DNA of 64,000 bases, taken from assembly GCA_015680905.1 (NCBI GenBank), contig CM027380.1, forward strand, positions 108,114,501-108,178,500, given 5' to 3'. The notes beneath the pieces were generated by a model. It had not been told where the DNA came from. It made no database searches and saw only the letters and a list, made by a program, of their open reading frames with translations. The position numbers and the translations under genes are program-made. Below are positions 34,628 to 47,543 of this stretch, piece after piece (the first letter of the stretch is position 1; every line of letters starts with the position of its first letter). Source of the DNA: Coptis chinensis. Lineage: Eukaryota > Streptophyta > Magnoliopsida > Ranunculales > Ranunculaceae.

Positions 34628-35844
34628 TGTTACTGTAGAAGGAAGACCACTTCAAAATGTAAATTCAAAGCTTTACTTATCACAAAGGGAAGGAATGCCT
34701 TTCTGGCACCTGGATGAGCTTGTTGAACATATTAGTGGATTTACAGAGAAGCAAACTTTAACAACAAACAAAGGTATGTTAGTTAAATTGGTTCTAAGCA
34801 TCTGTTTGGCTGTTTACCACAGTCGAATTTGGAGTTTTATCATGTTATGTGAACGGGGAAATCCTTTACCCACCTCATTCAGCATCAGACGATCAGTGTT
34901 ATTCACATGAAGTGTCAGATACCTTTTTGCAAGATGAAGCAATGGAGAGTCCACATCCCAATGACAAATGGCTTCTGCTTCAGCTATAACAACCTTCTTT
35001 AATGCAAAGGACTCTAGTAGTCCAGTGTTATACTGTTAGTTCAGCGACAATTACATGCTACAAATTGAAATATTTCATTGAAAACTACATACTGAAAGAG
35101 CATTACATTTTTAAACCTATTTTAGGTTCCCATAGGGAAGCTACTTGATCAATTGAAAACTTTCACAAGGTGACTTGTGAGCATTGTCTCACTAGACTTT
35201 CAAGAGTCAATGCTAGCCAATGCTAAGACTGCGAAATCTCTTGCAAAGGGGCAGCTACTGAACAGCTATGTAGTCATCTCCAGTCCAATTTTAGCCTCCT
35301 TTTTCCAATTTCCTTTTTCTTTCTGTTTACAGCTAGCGAATTCTTTCTATAAGACGAAGCACAAGCTCTTCGCTCGGACGAAGCACAGGCTCTTCGCTCC
35401 AGTGGATAAGAGCCTAGCACTCTGTAGAGTATTTTCAGGGGATGAAAGCTGAACAAAATGTTCATGATCTCAACATTGAGGTAGTGCATGGAACAGAAAA
35501 AGAGGTCTACCTTTGCCTTTAAGAGCAAGAGGGTAGAGGAAGAACTGGCCACTGTTGAAAGCCAATGCTAAGAAAGCTCTGCGGTGATATTGCCTTTTAT
35601 GAGGCCTAACTGGCCTATGGAATGCCCTTTCTTGTCAGGCGAGGACCTAGAGGCACGGTTCGCCACTGGTGCGATATGTTATGGTCTTAGGGATAACGTA
35701 TATGTTGCCTATGAATTGTACATATCTGACAATGTTGAGGTTAAACACATTACTTCAAGATAAGAACATTCTAAATGTGAATTGTGGACATTTGAGAATA
35801 AAGTTGGCATCTGAGAATTTACCTTCAACTCTTTATGTTATCAG
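34628..35844. other. Intergenic; open stretch after the PPR gene
   Basis: Just after the PPR stop, about 34640-34770 reads as an open segment containing EGMPFWHLDELVEHISG followed by a possible donor. It looks protein-like, but I could not assign it. Other short open pieces up to 35550 have no recognisable family. Confidence 0.35.
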
Positions 35845-38578
35845 GTAAACAAAAAATATAGCTGTTTGGAGATTGATCTTGATGGCTTGTACAAGAGAAT
35901 GCTACTTCTCAAGGAAAAGAAATATGCAGCTGTCAAAGTGCAGTTTAAGGATGGGACTCCATACGAGGTTATTTTTAATTTTTTTAAATAAAAACCTACT
36001 CTATTTGTTTTGTAACGATCGGCAAGGAGCCTTTTTGTCTGATTGGCTGTTTAACTTGCATTGAGAAGATCATTGAACGCAAAGGTCTTGACATGGTTCG
36101 GACGTGACTGGAGTTTGCTGTCAAAAGATTTGGGGGATTTCTGCCTAAGCCAAATATTATCCGGCGGGTACATTACTACATTCATTTCTTAGGTTTGGTT
36201 GGAAAAAAAACTAGTGTAGTAAGTAGATTAAAATTCAACATCAAAAATTTAACATTCTTATTCTTGCAGGTCTTGTGAGGATGTTGTTGAGTCAATTCAT
36301 AGTGCCCTTATGAAGGTGATCAATGATTTTATGTGAATTACTACACTCTGGCAAATAATTTTTAAGTACTATGTCTTGTGATGCTATATAATCGCATCCT
36401 TCTGTACAATGTCCTAAAACTGTTTTGGTACATTGATACTTATATTTCTTTTAGAAGACTATTGTCCTTATTCTTATTTAATAAAGTTTAGCCGACCTGC
36501 TAAAACTTACAAGGGCTTCCATGCTTTGAAACCTTGCATATTTGTAATGAACAAACTACCAAGAAACCTATTACAAATGGAAATATCAATATCAACAGGT
36601 CCAGGAGGAGATGAGAAACGGGGAAATAGCACTTGAGAAATATGTCATCACAAAAACACTGACAAAACCACCTGAGGCCTATCCAGATGCCAAAAACCAA
36701 CCGCATGTCCAGGTGAGACCATCAAAAAGAAATAGTGCGTAAACATGTTTCTTGTATCCATAGTTTTCATGATGTCCAACTCAAACTTTGTACCAGGTGG
36801 CACTTAGATTCAAGGAAGCCGGATACTCTAGTGGGTTCTCTGCTGGTGATACTGTCCCTTACGTTATTTGCTGTGAGCAGATACTTTTTTCTCACAGCAT
36901 TATTTCTTCTGTGTTAATATGTGAATTTTTTTTTATCATGTTGAAAGAATATAATTTTGATTAAAGTGGCAATTGTCGATGTCAAGAATGCATGGTGATG
37001 GTGATAAAAGGAAATGTGAATTACTTTAATATATATGTGCATTTGTTATGGGTAGGGCACTAGTTCAGGTTCATCCACAGGGATTGCTCAGCGAGCTAGG
37101 CATCCTGATGAGCTGGAAAAGGAGAGGAGCAACTTGATGGTTGACATTGAATATTACTTGTCCCAGGAGGTTTGGCTATATGAGTCCGACTACTTGTACC
37201 GTTCTGTTTTCCTGTGTTTTCAGTGCGCTCGCTTAGTTTGAGATGGTGTATGACCATGCAGATTCATCCTGTAGTATCACGTCTATGTGCCTCCATTGAG
37301 GGCACAAGCCCAGCACGCTTGGCTGATTGTCTGAGGCTTGACTCATCCAAGGTAAGTGTCACAATTTACAGACCAACCTGACAATGAGACAGCATCTTTT
37401 ATGAGCTAACAATGTTCTTGTTCAGTTTCAAAGTAAAACAACTGATGCAGTCAGCAATGATCCATCTGCATCACTCTTGTCTGCTGTAGATGATGATGAG
37501 AGGTAAATTATTTCCACTCACATTAATGTGAATTTTCCTATGCAATATCACAAGTTATGGTTGGAATAGTGCTCATGGACTAATTTTTTCAGATATCGTG
37601 GATGCGAGCCTTTACGGTTATCATGTCCTTGCTCATGCACTTTTGAGTGTCCTACACTATCCAGTTTGGTGTTATCATCAACTGGTGAAAGCTTGACAGA
37701 GTTGCAAGCCAAGGAGTCCAGCCATAATTTTTGGCATACATTGCATTGTCCGAAGTGTCCAGATGATAGTGATGGAGGTCGAATTACTGCTGTCATGATT
37801 GCTAACCAGGTAATTGTTTGCGTGCGTGATGCTTGATAATATACCAAAGACTAGTTAGAATAAACAAACATTCCTTCTCACAGGTCAAACGTCAAGTAGA
37901 TGGATTCATCTCCATGTATTACAAAGGCATAATGACGGTATCCACTGGTTTCTTACTGATTAAACATATTTTACGTAAGGCACTAATTTACTATTTTTAC
38001 TTTATCTAACTTTAAAGTTATTTATCATCCTGTGATAGTGCGATGATGAAACTTGCAACTTCACCAGTCGAAGTCTGAACATGAGGGTAATTGGTGAATC
38101 TGAGAAAGGAACGGTTTGTCCAAACTACCCTTGCTGTAATGGGCACCTTGTCAGAAAGGTCTTGATCAGATTCATAATACTTGACATGTTAACATTTGTT
38201 TTTTTTTCCAAAACCTTTTTTTATTAATAATTTGATCATAAAATGTACAGTATGCTGAAGTGGATTTGTACAAGCAGCTTTCGTATTTCTGCCATGTGTT
38301 GGATGCTGTACGATTCATTGAGAAGGTTGCTTTTCGCTCTAAGCCACTTCATCCATATGTTGTTTTAAATGCCATTATGCTGTCTAACCCCTTAGTGTGT
38401 TTTTTCCTTATTTTGCTGTTGAGCTTCACAGTTGGACCTAAAGCTTAGAATACCACTGGAGAAAGATCTCGCCAGAATCCGCCTTGTAGTGGATTTAGCA
38501 GCATCAGTAGTACAGAAGATACGAGACCGTTGTGCTTATGGGTGGATCCAAATGAAGGACCTTGCCATCAGTGTTTGA
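35845..38578 (+). pseudogene. POLA1: DNA polymerase alpha catalytic subunit, 5'-truncated
   Basis: POLA1 extends primers at replication origins. Only the C-terminal part is present, in 13 exons: 35845-35967, 36069-36167, 36270-36315, 36599-36712, 36797-36880, 37056-37169, 37262-37351, 37426-37502, 37593-37809, 37884-37937, 38039-38158, 38251-38325, 38432-38578. Recognisable text includes CLEIDLDGLYKRMLLLKEKK, KTLTKPPEAYPDAKNQPHVQ, GIAQRARHPDEL and zinc-binding cysteines (CPCSCTFEC, CPKCP, CDDETC, CPNYPCC). Exonuclease and polymerase motifs such as YGDTDS, normally just upstream, are absent. One extra A near 36102 shifts the frame and gives TGA at 36105-36107. The exon ending at 36880 is followed by AT instead of GT. 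Introns are kept, so this is a genomic duplicate, not a retrocopy. Confidence 0.88.
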
Positions 38579-41500
38579 ACCAGAGAATTGGTGATGGTGA
38601 TGCTGAGTTGATTCCTCTGCTTGTTTTATTAATGTAAACTAGGTATTACCCGTGCCGTAGGTTATGAGTTACTTATTACGTTGTTTGTGGCATTAATCTT
38701 GGTACACCATAATATTTTCATATGTGCAGCAAGGAGCCTATGTGGTAATGAATGCAAAAACCCAATTTGAAATCATGAATTGAATGCAATTGACAATAAG
38801 ATTAATGTTAATCATTATTTGTGTAACATCAAGCTAGAAATTGTCGATAACACATTTTATTATTGTCTTACTAATCTTCTGAATTTAAAATAACACTTAA
38901 TCAATGCTCACTATCAATTGTGAATTGTTAGAAGACTCAAATTAGTTTGGTTTGCCAAAACCACATAGGCATTTTGGTTATGTTGACACATTTTCTTTAT
39001 TGTGTTTTCCAGTAGTCTTTAGGTGAGTTTTGTAAATGTAGGCGTCTATTGTTAAAATGGCTTGTTGACCTGAGGGGCCGAGGGTGCGTATGGGCTTATA
39101 AACCGGGAATTTGTTTTCATTGGAAATAAGAACTTTATTGCATGCCTCATTCGGGTCAAACCTGTACGCTATGATGACACCGTTTTCTTTCATCTATGGA
39201 AAAACACGGAACAGGTGAATGATGAGGATCTGTCAAACTTAAAAATAAAGAAACTCCAAACATAAAACCATATGCACATTCTAGAATATGTATAGAAACA
39301 TGTGCATTCACCATTAGACAGATTAATAGCGATGAAATGAAACAAAGTTGATAATCATTCGTAGATAACCTTTTTGTATAACGTTTCATTACTGCCACCC
39401 GCTATAGAAAGCCTTTAAACAATGGCAGAAAAACTTGCAATAATCTAATTCACATTTCTTGCACAGATATGATCTCTATATATCACTCCAAAACCTACTA
39501 AGCCTATATTGGCATTTTATGACCCATCTACACTGATTTATTTGATTATCTCATGGTCCGATGATTCCTGTTTAATCTCTTTGACTCTGACTGCAGCACC
39601 ATGTCTGTCTTGCAATCGCCACTTCTTAATATCATAGGGTTGGTTGTGCTGTTGAACATACAACCCCGAGAGCCAGAAAAAATTATGCACTTGCCTTCCG
39701 ATTTCCTTTATGCAAAAAATTTCCTCTAGATCCTTGCCAACTAACGTTGTCCCATTTCTACATTTTGAAAGTGATACCATCCAGAAATTGTTGCAGCTAC
39801 CCGAAGATTTTTAATGTTTAGGCTACGCCCCTCACATTGTGTAGTAACATCTGCACGCTATTTTGAATCTCTCCTTTCCATGCCAAGATCAGTTGTTGCA
39901 CACTTTTCGCACAACTTCCTAACCAGCGACTTTGGTGAATTATCCACTACAACCACTTTTTCATGCAAAGATCCAATGCCTTTCACGTGTTTGAATGTAA
40001 TTTAATATCGGCTTTGAATCGGTTGAATGCCAGTACCCCAGTATCTACTCTTTCACGTCTCAATATATATGAAGAGATTAAAAAAGAAGTAACTTGATAG
40101 GTAAAACTACTTTAAAAAAAAGTAGGCATCAATTGAAAACATGAAATTGCAAATGGAAAATAAAGGTTAAAGGTTACTTACAGAGTTTCGTATCTATCAC
40201 TGGTACAAATTAAAGGTTACGATATTCTTTAGACATGCTCTGGGAGGTTGAAAGCCTAAAATCCTATATGATCATAGACTATTTCCTAGAAAGATATCTT
40301 CGTGTTGTATTTTATCTAAATTAGTGTCTAATAGTAACATAAAAATATATGACCATCAGACATAGTTTTTACATCAATAACAAATTCAACATAACAAATG
40401 TCCTTTGCAAACTTTCCACTGAATAAATAACAAAACATAAGAAGTGAGAGAGATATACCATAGTCTAGCAACACTTTCATTGCTCAGTTGATGTCATCAA
40501 TTTGGTAGTCAATATTTGGAAGGTTGTTTACACAAACTACGTAATTGTGTGTGCATATTATAATCCAAAATCTTTTAGATATAAGAAAGATGCAACATCA
40601 GGTACACCCTCATATGGCATTCATAATGAAACAACTAACTTATGGCATTGTCGAACCAAGGCCTCAGATGGCATTCTAAACTCAAAATAATCATGAATAA
40701 CTACAAAGTATAAATACATGCCCAACTCTTATCGAATTTGCAGCTAGCCATGATATGCAGTACTTAAAGTACAGCCTAAAACAACCCTATCCGATTCAGT
40801 TTTCAAGTATAGGGTTTCAAAAAGAAACAATGTTCTTGTAAAGAAGCTTGGGCGATCGTAACCTGATGTTTGCATCCAAATCATACAGACATTCAACATT
40901 TTGAGCTATCTAAAATAGTAAAAGATATGAGAAATTGGGAACTCGACTTTGGATCTTAGCACCCAAAAAGTCTGTCTCAACTAAGTGAAGGCGACTTTAA
41001 GTGAGAATAACCATTATTGACAAAATAAATGAATGGGTTTATTCCACTGCATTTGATGAATAAATAGAAGCAAACTGAAACCATAGGTCGGTTCTCTTTT
41101 GTGGAGTTGAGTTGCGTTTTTGTGTCGTGTTAGAATCCCAATCCCAAACAAGTTTTTGATGGTTATTAAGACCTTTGGCCTTCGGTTACAGAAAAATAAG
41201 CCTTTGACCATCATTTAATGGATTAAATGTAAAATATGGGCTATTTGCCTATTTGGAAGTTCAAGAGTTTTCAAAATTAAATGGCTGCCCTTAAAATGTG
41301 TATAAACCAGTCTCGACTATCCATATGTTGGGAGTGAGCACATTTTCAATGGCAAAAGACTCTTCAAATCACTTTTTAATTTGGCATTTGAGTTATTTCT
41401 TTGGTTACTAATTGGAAACATTTATGTGGAGGATTTATTATGTAAATTTTCAGTTACTCTATCATTTCAAATTTCAATATTGTAAATATGGTGGATGCCT

Positions 41501-41773
41501 AAACGGTGACTGAAGCTAAAGTGATTTAATGTTTGATTAAATGTGGGCTATTAGGGAGGTATTAGGTCGTTTTGATTGGACCGGGCTATTTATTATTTCG
41601 TGTTAGAAGTATATTTGACATTTTCATCTATCCGAGCCGTTTTTAATTTCGTGTCAAGGATTTAAATGGTTTAAATGCTTATTTCCTGTTAAAAGTATTT
41701 AAATGCACATAATTAACAAAATGCACTGCTCCGCTCACGCCCCACTGCTATGCAGTTATACTAGTTATTGAAG
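38579..41773. other. AT-rich intergenic DNA
   Basis: Contains the unidentified remnant at 39538-39990. Otherwise nothing is seen. The promoter of the J-domain gene should lie near its right end. Confidence 0.4.
39538..39990 (-). pseudogene. Unidentified decayed coding segment
   Basis: An open minus-strand frame (39780-39538) contains KDLEEIFCIKEIGRQVHNFF and ends normally at a stop. The region just upstream (39990-39800) reads protein-like in another frame (GSLHEKVVVVDNSPKSLVRK). The two frames do not join without a shift. No family is recognised. Confidence 0.3.
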
Positions 41774-44700
41774 ATGGGGAGAAAGAAGAAGTGTAGAGAT
41801 ACTAGTAGTTCATCATCTGAATCGGATACTGACACAAGTAGTTTGGATAGAAAATCGAGACGTCACAACAGATCACGTGATGATAAATATACAAGGAGGA
41901 GAAGTAAAGGTTCTAGAAGGGACAAACGTAGGAAGAAAAGAGACCCAGAGACTGTTCTTGGCTACATTTTGGGAAAATTTCCAGATGTTGTGCATGACTT
42001 GAAACAGGTACAATTATTATTATGATTTTTACAATCTCCCTATGAGACATTTAATAAATGTTTCTTCTTTTGTTCTAGCTTCTGCAAATGATTGATGGTG
42101 GGCAGGCAGTTGACACGACGGGGATATCTGATAGATATTTTGTTAAACAATTGAGGAAGCTATTTGTTTCTTTGAATCTTAAAGAAAGTGATGATGGGAT
42201 CTTTTTATTGCCTCCAAAATGTCGTCCTACTCTGGAAGTTGTTGGGCCCATGATGTCCTTGCATGAGAGGCTTAGGGACCAGAAGCTTCCTCAGTCTGGT
42301 TCAAATATTGAACCTATGGAAACAACAGATGACGCTGATGGAAGTCCAGTTGTTGTTGAGGAAGACCCTGCTCCTAGAAGAAGGGTGATTGGTCCTGAAA
42401 TGCCTTCTTCGGAGTTACTAGCTGCTGCAGCAAAATTAACAGAAGCTACGGCTGAGCTAAGGGACGCTGAATTTGAGTTCGACAATGATTTATTTATTGG
42501 CCCTGCACCACCGGCTGTAGCTGCTGAAGCTGCATCATCAAATGAGGCAGAGCGTTTTGAAGAGGTATTGAAATTTGACATTTATAAATCGTCAAGAAAT
42601 TTTTGTCATGTTCGTTGGTCAGAGTCAGTAAAGTTCATATATTGAGTCATGGTAGGGGAGGAACATTCCTATTGCTACACACATATTTGTCATCACCCCC
42701 AAAATATTGCAACTGTAGTATGGTCATTTGCTTTTGATGATAATAATTCTCTTCCTACATCACTTTATGGTTATATGAACGATAAAATCATGTTGACTAT
42801 GTTGTAAGTCCTTATCCCGCAGTGCACGTTTGATAGTAGCATATGAGTATTTAGTACCTTCTTTGCTTTATTTGGTTGATCAGGTGACAAGAATTATGGA
42901 AGTCGAGACTGGAAGTCCATATGATTTGCTTGGAGTGAATCGAAACATGTCTGCTGATAACATTAAGAAGAGGTAAGTCAGCAAGTCTGTTACATGTTAC
43001 TGGATCATGCATACTGTAACGTGTGGCTTTGGATGCTTATATATTTTGAATATTTAAATAGTGTATGTTGTTTTAATACATGTTCGTTAAAGAATATATG
43101 GGTCCTCATTATGTGGAAGAACCATGCCATAACTATGTCCATAAGGACATCGACTCGTGAACTGATAAGGCAATAAAATTCGTCTTGTAAATTAAATGAT
43201 GACACAAGTTATATCCTTGTAATATGTGTTCATGGTACTCATCATGTCAAACAAATATATTTTTGCAAAATTAGATACAATCAGAACATGCAGTAGATGT
43301 AAATAAGAACACATGAACGGAGTAGTAATGTGTGTACATAGTACACTCCATTTGAACTTTGAAGACATTTTGTCATTAGAGTACTGTGCTTTGATGTGGA
43401 AGCACTCTCTCTTTCTCTCTCAAGCCAATGATAGAAGTTTGTCGCGTGTGTGATCTGCAGCTTTCTCATGATTGAATCTTAGGGCGGACAAGTAGTCCCC
43501 AAAAGCATTTTATTATAATAACTGAGTTTTCCAACAGAAAGTTTCAAGGTATCAGCAATTTCATATTGCTCAATGGTGATAATTAGTGTTTTTTCCCTAT
43601 CATTTTAACTTAGGTGTTAGTGAATGGGCTGCATGTTCTAACTTGATAGATAATATTGTGATTTGTGAATAGGGATGATATTCTTACTGAAATGTTTTTC
43701 ATGCTATCTTCTGTCCAGGTACTGGAAGCTGTCACTTATGGTCCATCCAGACAAGTGCTCTCATCCACAGGCCCATCAAGCATTTGTTAAGTTGAACGAG
43801 GGTTTTAAAGAATTGCAAGATCCAGATAAGGTAATTATTCATAAATCATAGTTGTTTGCTCAACCTTAGAGAAATTAGGCGTGATTTTGTTTTGGAGTTT
43901 TCCCTAGGAGAAAAATACCATACCTTTGGAAAATGCAATTTTAGAAATTGATGATGTTGTTTAACCATGATCAGAGGTCCTCTAGTTTATTTAGATATTT
44001 AATACACTTAATCTATATCTGTATCTGCTAAGTATGGCCGGTTTCTCTTACTCTGTAATACGTGATGATTGCAACAATTGACATTTGGGTTTCTGTGCTC
44101 AAATGCAAATATGAAATGAAGGGAGTGCTGTTGCAGGACTGTTATAAACAGTATAATTTATTAGTCATATTTTTGGCTTTGGTCAAACTTGAAGTATTAT
44201 GCTGTATATTTTTGCCCTGATGCGCTGTTAATTCCAATTTTTTGGTTATTTGTCTCAGCGAAAAGCAATGGATGACAAAATTAGACTAAAGGAGGAGCAA
44301 GAGGAATTTAAGGTTATATTTTCTTCATGCAGGCTCTCTTTGTTCTTCTTTATATGCTGAAGAATTGCCATTATCTTGCTCTTTTTACTTTCACTTGGAA
44401 GTTGTCTTTCCTTTACAGAGGTTTTCTATTTTTTTTTTCCAATATTTCTCGAGTTATGTTTTCCACCATAGTACATAATTGAAAGCAGTTCGTGGGCTTA
44501 TAACATGTATATAATCTCAAATGAGAAATCTTTAGATGGTCTGTGAGGGAAGTGGTGTTACTTATATTAAATATTCTTTAAAAATTAAAACTAAAGCGAT
44601 GGAAGTAGGGCCTATAGCACCTTATCATCAAATGCAAGATCCCTTCAAAGTATATATTGTTATGTTATTCTGTTCTTTAGTTTAATTATTTTGTTTGACA

Positions 44701-47543
44701 ATTTCTTGGATGCTCTAGGCTGAGCTAAAAGTGATGCGTGAAGCCGCACAGTGGAGAAGGCTGCAAGGTTAGCTGTTTTCTGCTGGTTTTATTGGGTTTC
44801 ATTAGATCTTTTTCTTTGTAACTTTTACTATATAGCACGCTTCTCCTCCATTTTTGTTTTCTAATTACAATATGAGACACCAGGATCACTCTACTCACAT
44901 ATAAGAAAGGGTGTATTGTGTTTGTTATATACATAGGTGATGTGACCAAAATAAACTAACTAAATTTTCTTAGAGTACAAGAGGTTTCAAAAGGTTTGAG
45001 CAGCGTAAAAGTATGTCATAATTTTACCAAAATGTAGTTTTGTCCATTTATTAACCTTACGAACGTTAGAACAAGATCTAGGAGTTATGAGGATTCCCAT
45101 CAGTAAGACGTTCTTTGGTTTTAATTGGTGCGGCTTCACTAGGAAATCAGAAGCTTTGTGTGTACCTGAGAGGATAGGGGTAAAATTTGGCTTGCTTTTG
45201 TATAGTGGCTGTGGGACTTCTGGACTTGGATCTAGAACTTGGTTGAGATCAGGTGGGGGGAAGAAGGAAGGAACAATATCAGGAGTAGTTTAGTGGATGT
45301 GGGGAGGCATGTCCATAACCAACTAGGGAAGAGGACAACAATGAGGGGTCTTCCTTGAAAAAAGATATGGGAAGTTGGAACACCTGTTTCAGCTAGTTTT
45401 TGAAAAAAAGGCTATACATTGTTCTATCTCTTCATAGTTGAATGGCTGGACGTAGGTTGTGGATTTTCTGCTCATATTCTTCCTGTTTTCTCGGGAACTA
45501 AAGCTGCATGCTTTTGCGGCAGAGAAAGCGATGGCTTTTGTGGATGATCGCAACACTTATAAAGCTTTGCTAAACATGAAGGTTATTCAGTATGATGGAG
45601 AAGAGGAGGGGGAGTGGAGGAGGACTGATTAGGTACGTGAGAGGCAGCATGGAAGTGGGGTGGGAGGGAGAGGGTGGGGGTGATCTGACTTGCTAGCTGC
45701 AGTGCTGATTTTACCACATTGGTGGTGGTGTTAGCCCGTTTGCCACTTTTTCTGTTTTGGCTTTTTCGCATTTAAGTATTTCTCGCGTGTGGGTGTACTG
45801 CGGTTGGGGGTTCTGGTCCTTGAAAAAATAGCATTTGGCTATTGATCTTCCAAAGATACATCAATATATTAACTTTTATTGATGATAGGAAGGTGTCAAG
45901 TGGCGTGCTGGTTAAAACTTGGGAGGTTGTGCCCAAGGTCTTAGGTTCGATTGCCACCTTCACCGGGGAAATGAGGTTTTAAGTGGATAAGTGAATAAAG
46001 TTCTAACTATCCAAAACAAAAAAATGATAATAGGAAAAAAAAACTGTTGTTGGACAAACTGCTTTTGGATCTTGGTTTTTTTAGTTCTTATGGAGATCAA
46101 GGTAGTTGTTGCAAATAGATCCAGTGTTGAGTTCTTAAATAAGAGCTGACCAACTATTTTGAGGAAGTTGCCAAACAGAAGGTAGACCAACCTCATTCAT
46201 TGCAATATTGGACGATACGTAAACATGCCAAAGGCTTGGTATAGAAAGGAGGGGGTGTTTAGAGGTTCATATTTGGGACAACTGCATTTAGGATAGCGTA
46301 GTACTAGTCTAGATTATTAAGGGAAACCCTATGGAGATCACATGTGCTCACATAGACTACTAGGAGCATCTCCAGTGGGTCATTTAGAATAGCTAGACAC
46401 AGGCATATAGAAACTTGATGTATCAAAAACAATGGCTTTAGACCTTCAGTAAATGAAATGAAGGATTGTGTGTAAGCTTTCACAATTGCAGCTTTTAGTC
46501 CTCCAGAAATTTTTCCTCGCACTGAAACATGTTTTCTCTTCAGAACTATTTTATTTCTTTGTACTTTTTCGCCAATATTTTGTGCAGACGGTGTTTTTGC
46601 TTCTGTTGCATTACAGAGTTCAGTATTTTACCAAGTTTGTCACTCATGGCACGTAGCTGTATAGATCCGTATTAGACTACCAGTTACTGTCTGAAAGACC
46701 CTATTGTTGACATGTGGGTATGTGTTCAATTGCTAGGTATATCAATGGAAGGTGATGATGAGCTTCTTGCTGAAACAAAAATGCCTCCAAAGAGAGACGA
46801 ATGGATGACAACGCTTCCTCCTGAAAGAAAAGTCTGTAATCAAATTCAATTTTGTTCTGATTGTAAATCTTCAGTTAGTTCTTTGCGGTATAACCTCTGT
46901 CTTAGTCCAGACATATTGGCAACTGAATATTTGTTTGTTTTCGTGTTCCATTCGTTTCTCAGCCAGGTGTTACTGTGCATTCTGCTACGTCTTTTAGTCG
47001 GACTAATAAAGAAGGTCGAGGCGATACTAGTGTTTGGACAGATACTCCCGAGGACAAAACCCAGAAAGCAAAAATGAAGTAAGTACATTTCTTGGTGCTG
47101 ATTGTGTTAATATCCTGTGGTTCTTTACTTTAACATGTTCTGAAAGTTGTTAGTAAATACATCTATTTCTGTATTGCAGCTATTTAGAGGCTTACAATGA
47201 AGCCGCAGCACTTGCTTCCAATGAGGAAAAGAAAAGAACTAGTTCTGATGCAGATTTGGTGGACAAATACAATATCACCAAACGTTCTAAATCATTGGTG
47301 GAGAAGCACCAAGAAGAGTCAGCTAACCGCCGAAAAAGAAAGTCCAAACAGGAGAAAACGAAGGAAAAAGACTTAAAAGAGCAAAAGGAGGAAGAATGGG
47401 TAGGGAAACACCCTTGGAAGCCTTGGGATCGTGAGAAGGATCTGACAGCGGGACGACAGAACGTCAATCTTGATTCAGAGAATATGGTCAAAGGATTATC
47501 TTCACGATTCTCAGGAGGGAATGTACAGAGAAATTTCTTGTAG
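41774..47543 (+). CDS. J-domain protein with GPALPP/DUF3752 regions
   Basis: Nine exons: 41774-42007, 42079-42564, 42884-42972, 43719-43830, 44259-44312, 44719-44767, 46737-46831, 46963-47078, 47180-47543. All phases agree and give 532 residues. The order is: a Ser/Arg/Lys-rich start (MGRKKKCRD, SRRHNRSRDD) likely directing it to the nucleus; GPALPP-like motifs RVIGPEMPSSELL and FIGPAPPAV in exon 2; a J domain from about 252 with HPD at 279-281 (so able to stimulate Hsp70); and a C-terminal region with DEWMTTLPPERK and a charged coiled segment ending KHPWKPWDREKDL, as in GPALPP1/DUF3752 proteins. Its exact job is not established. The start is the first ATG, followed by an unbroken frame. A SINE sits in intron 6 (44768-46736). 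No damage seen. Confidence 0.92.
45892..46023 (+). mobile_element. tRNA-derived SINE in intron 6
   Basis: It has an A box TGGCGTGCTGG (45901-45911) and a B box GGTTCGATTGC (45944-45954) at tRNA-like spacing. It ends in an A-rich stretch. Similar words ATGATAGGAA (45882-45891) and ATGATAATAGGAA (from 46024) flank it, a probable imperfect target duplication. Confidence 0.75.

Noticed and set aside
34640..34770. B-box zinc-finger (BBX) gene fragment after the PPR gene
   Set aside because: The phrase MPFWHLDEL recalled BBX proteins, but no cysteine/histidine B-box or second motif was present, so no name was given.
35845..38578. Functional DNA polymerase alpha gene
   Set aside because: Polymerase motifs are missing, a frameshift gives a stop at 36105-36107, and a donor is lost after 36880.
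45892..46023. tRNA gene
   Set aside because: A and B boxes are present, but no cloverleaf with a proper acceptor stem and anticodon arm could be formed; the A-rich tail and flanking repeats fit a SINE.
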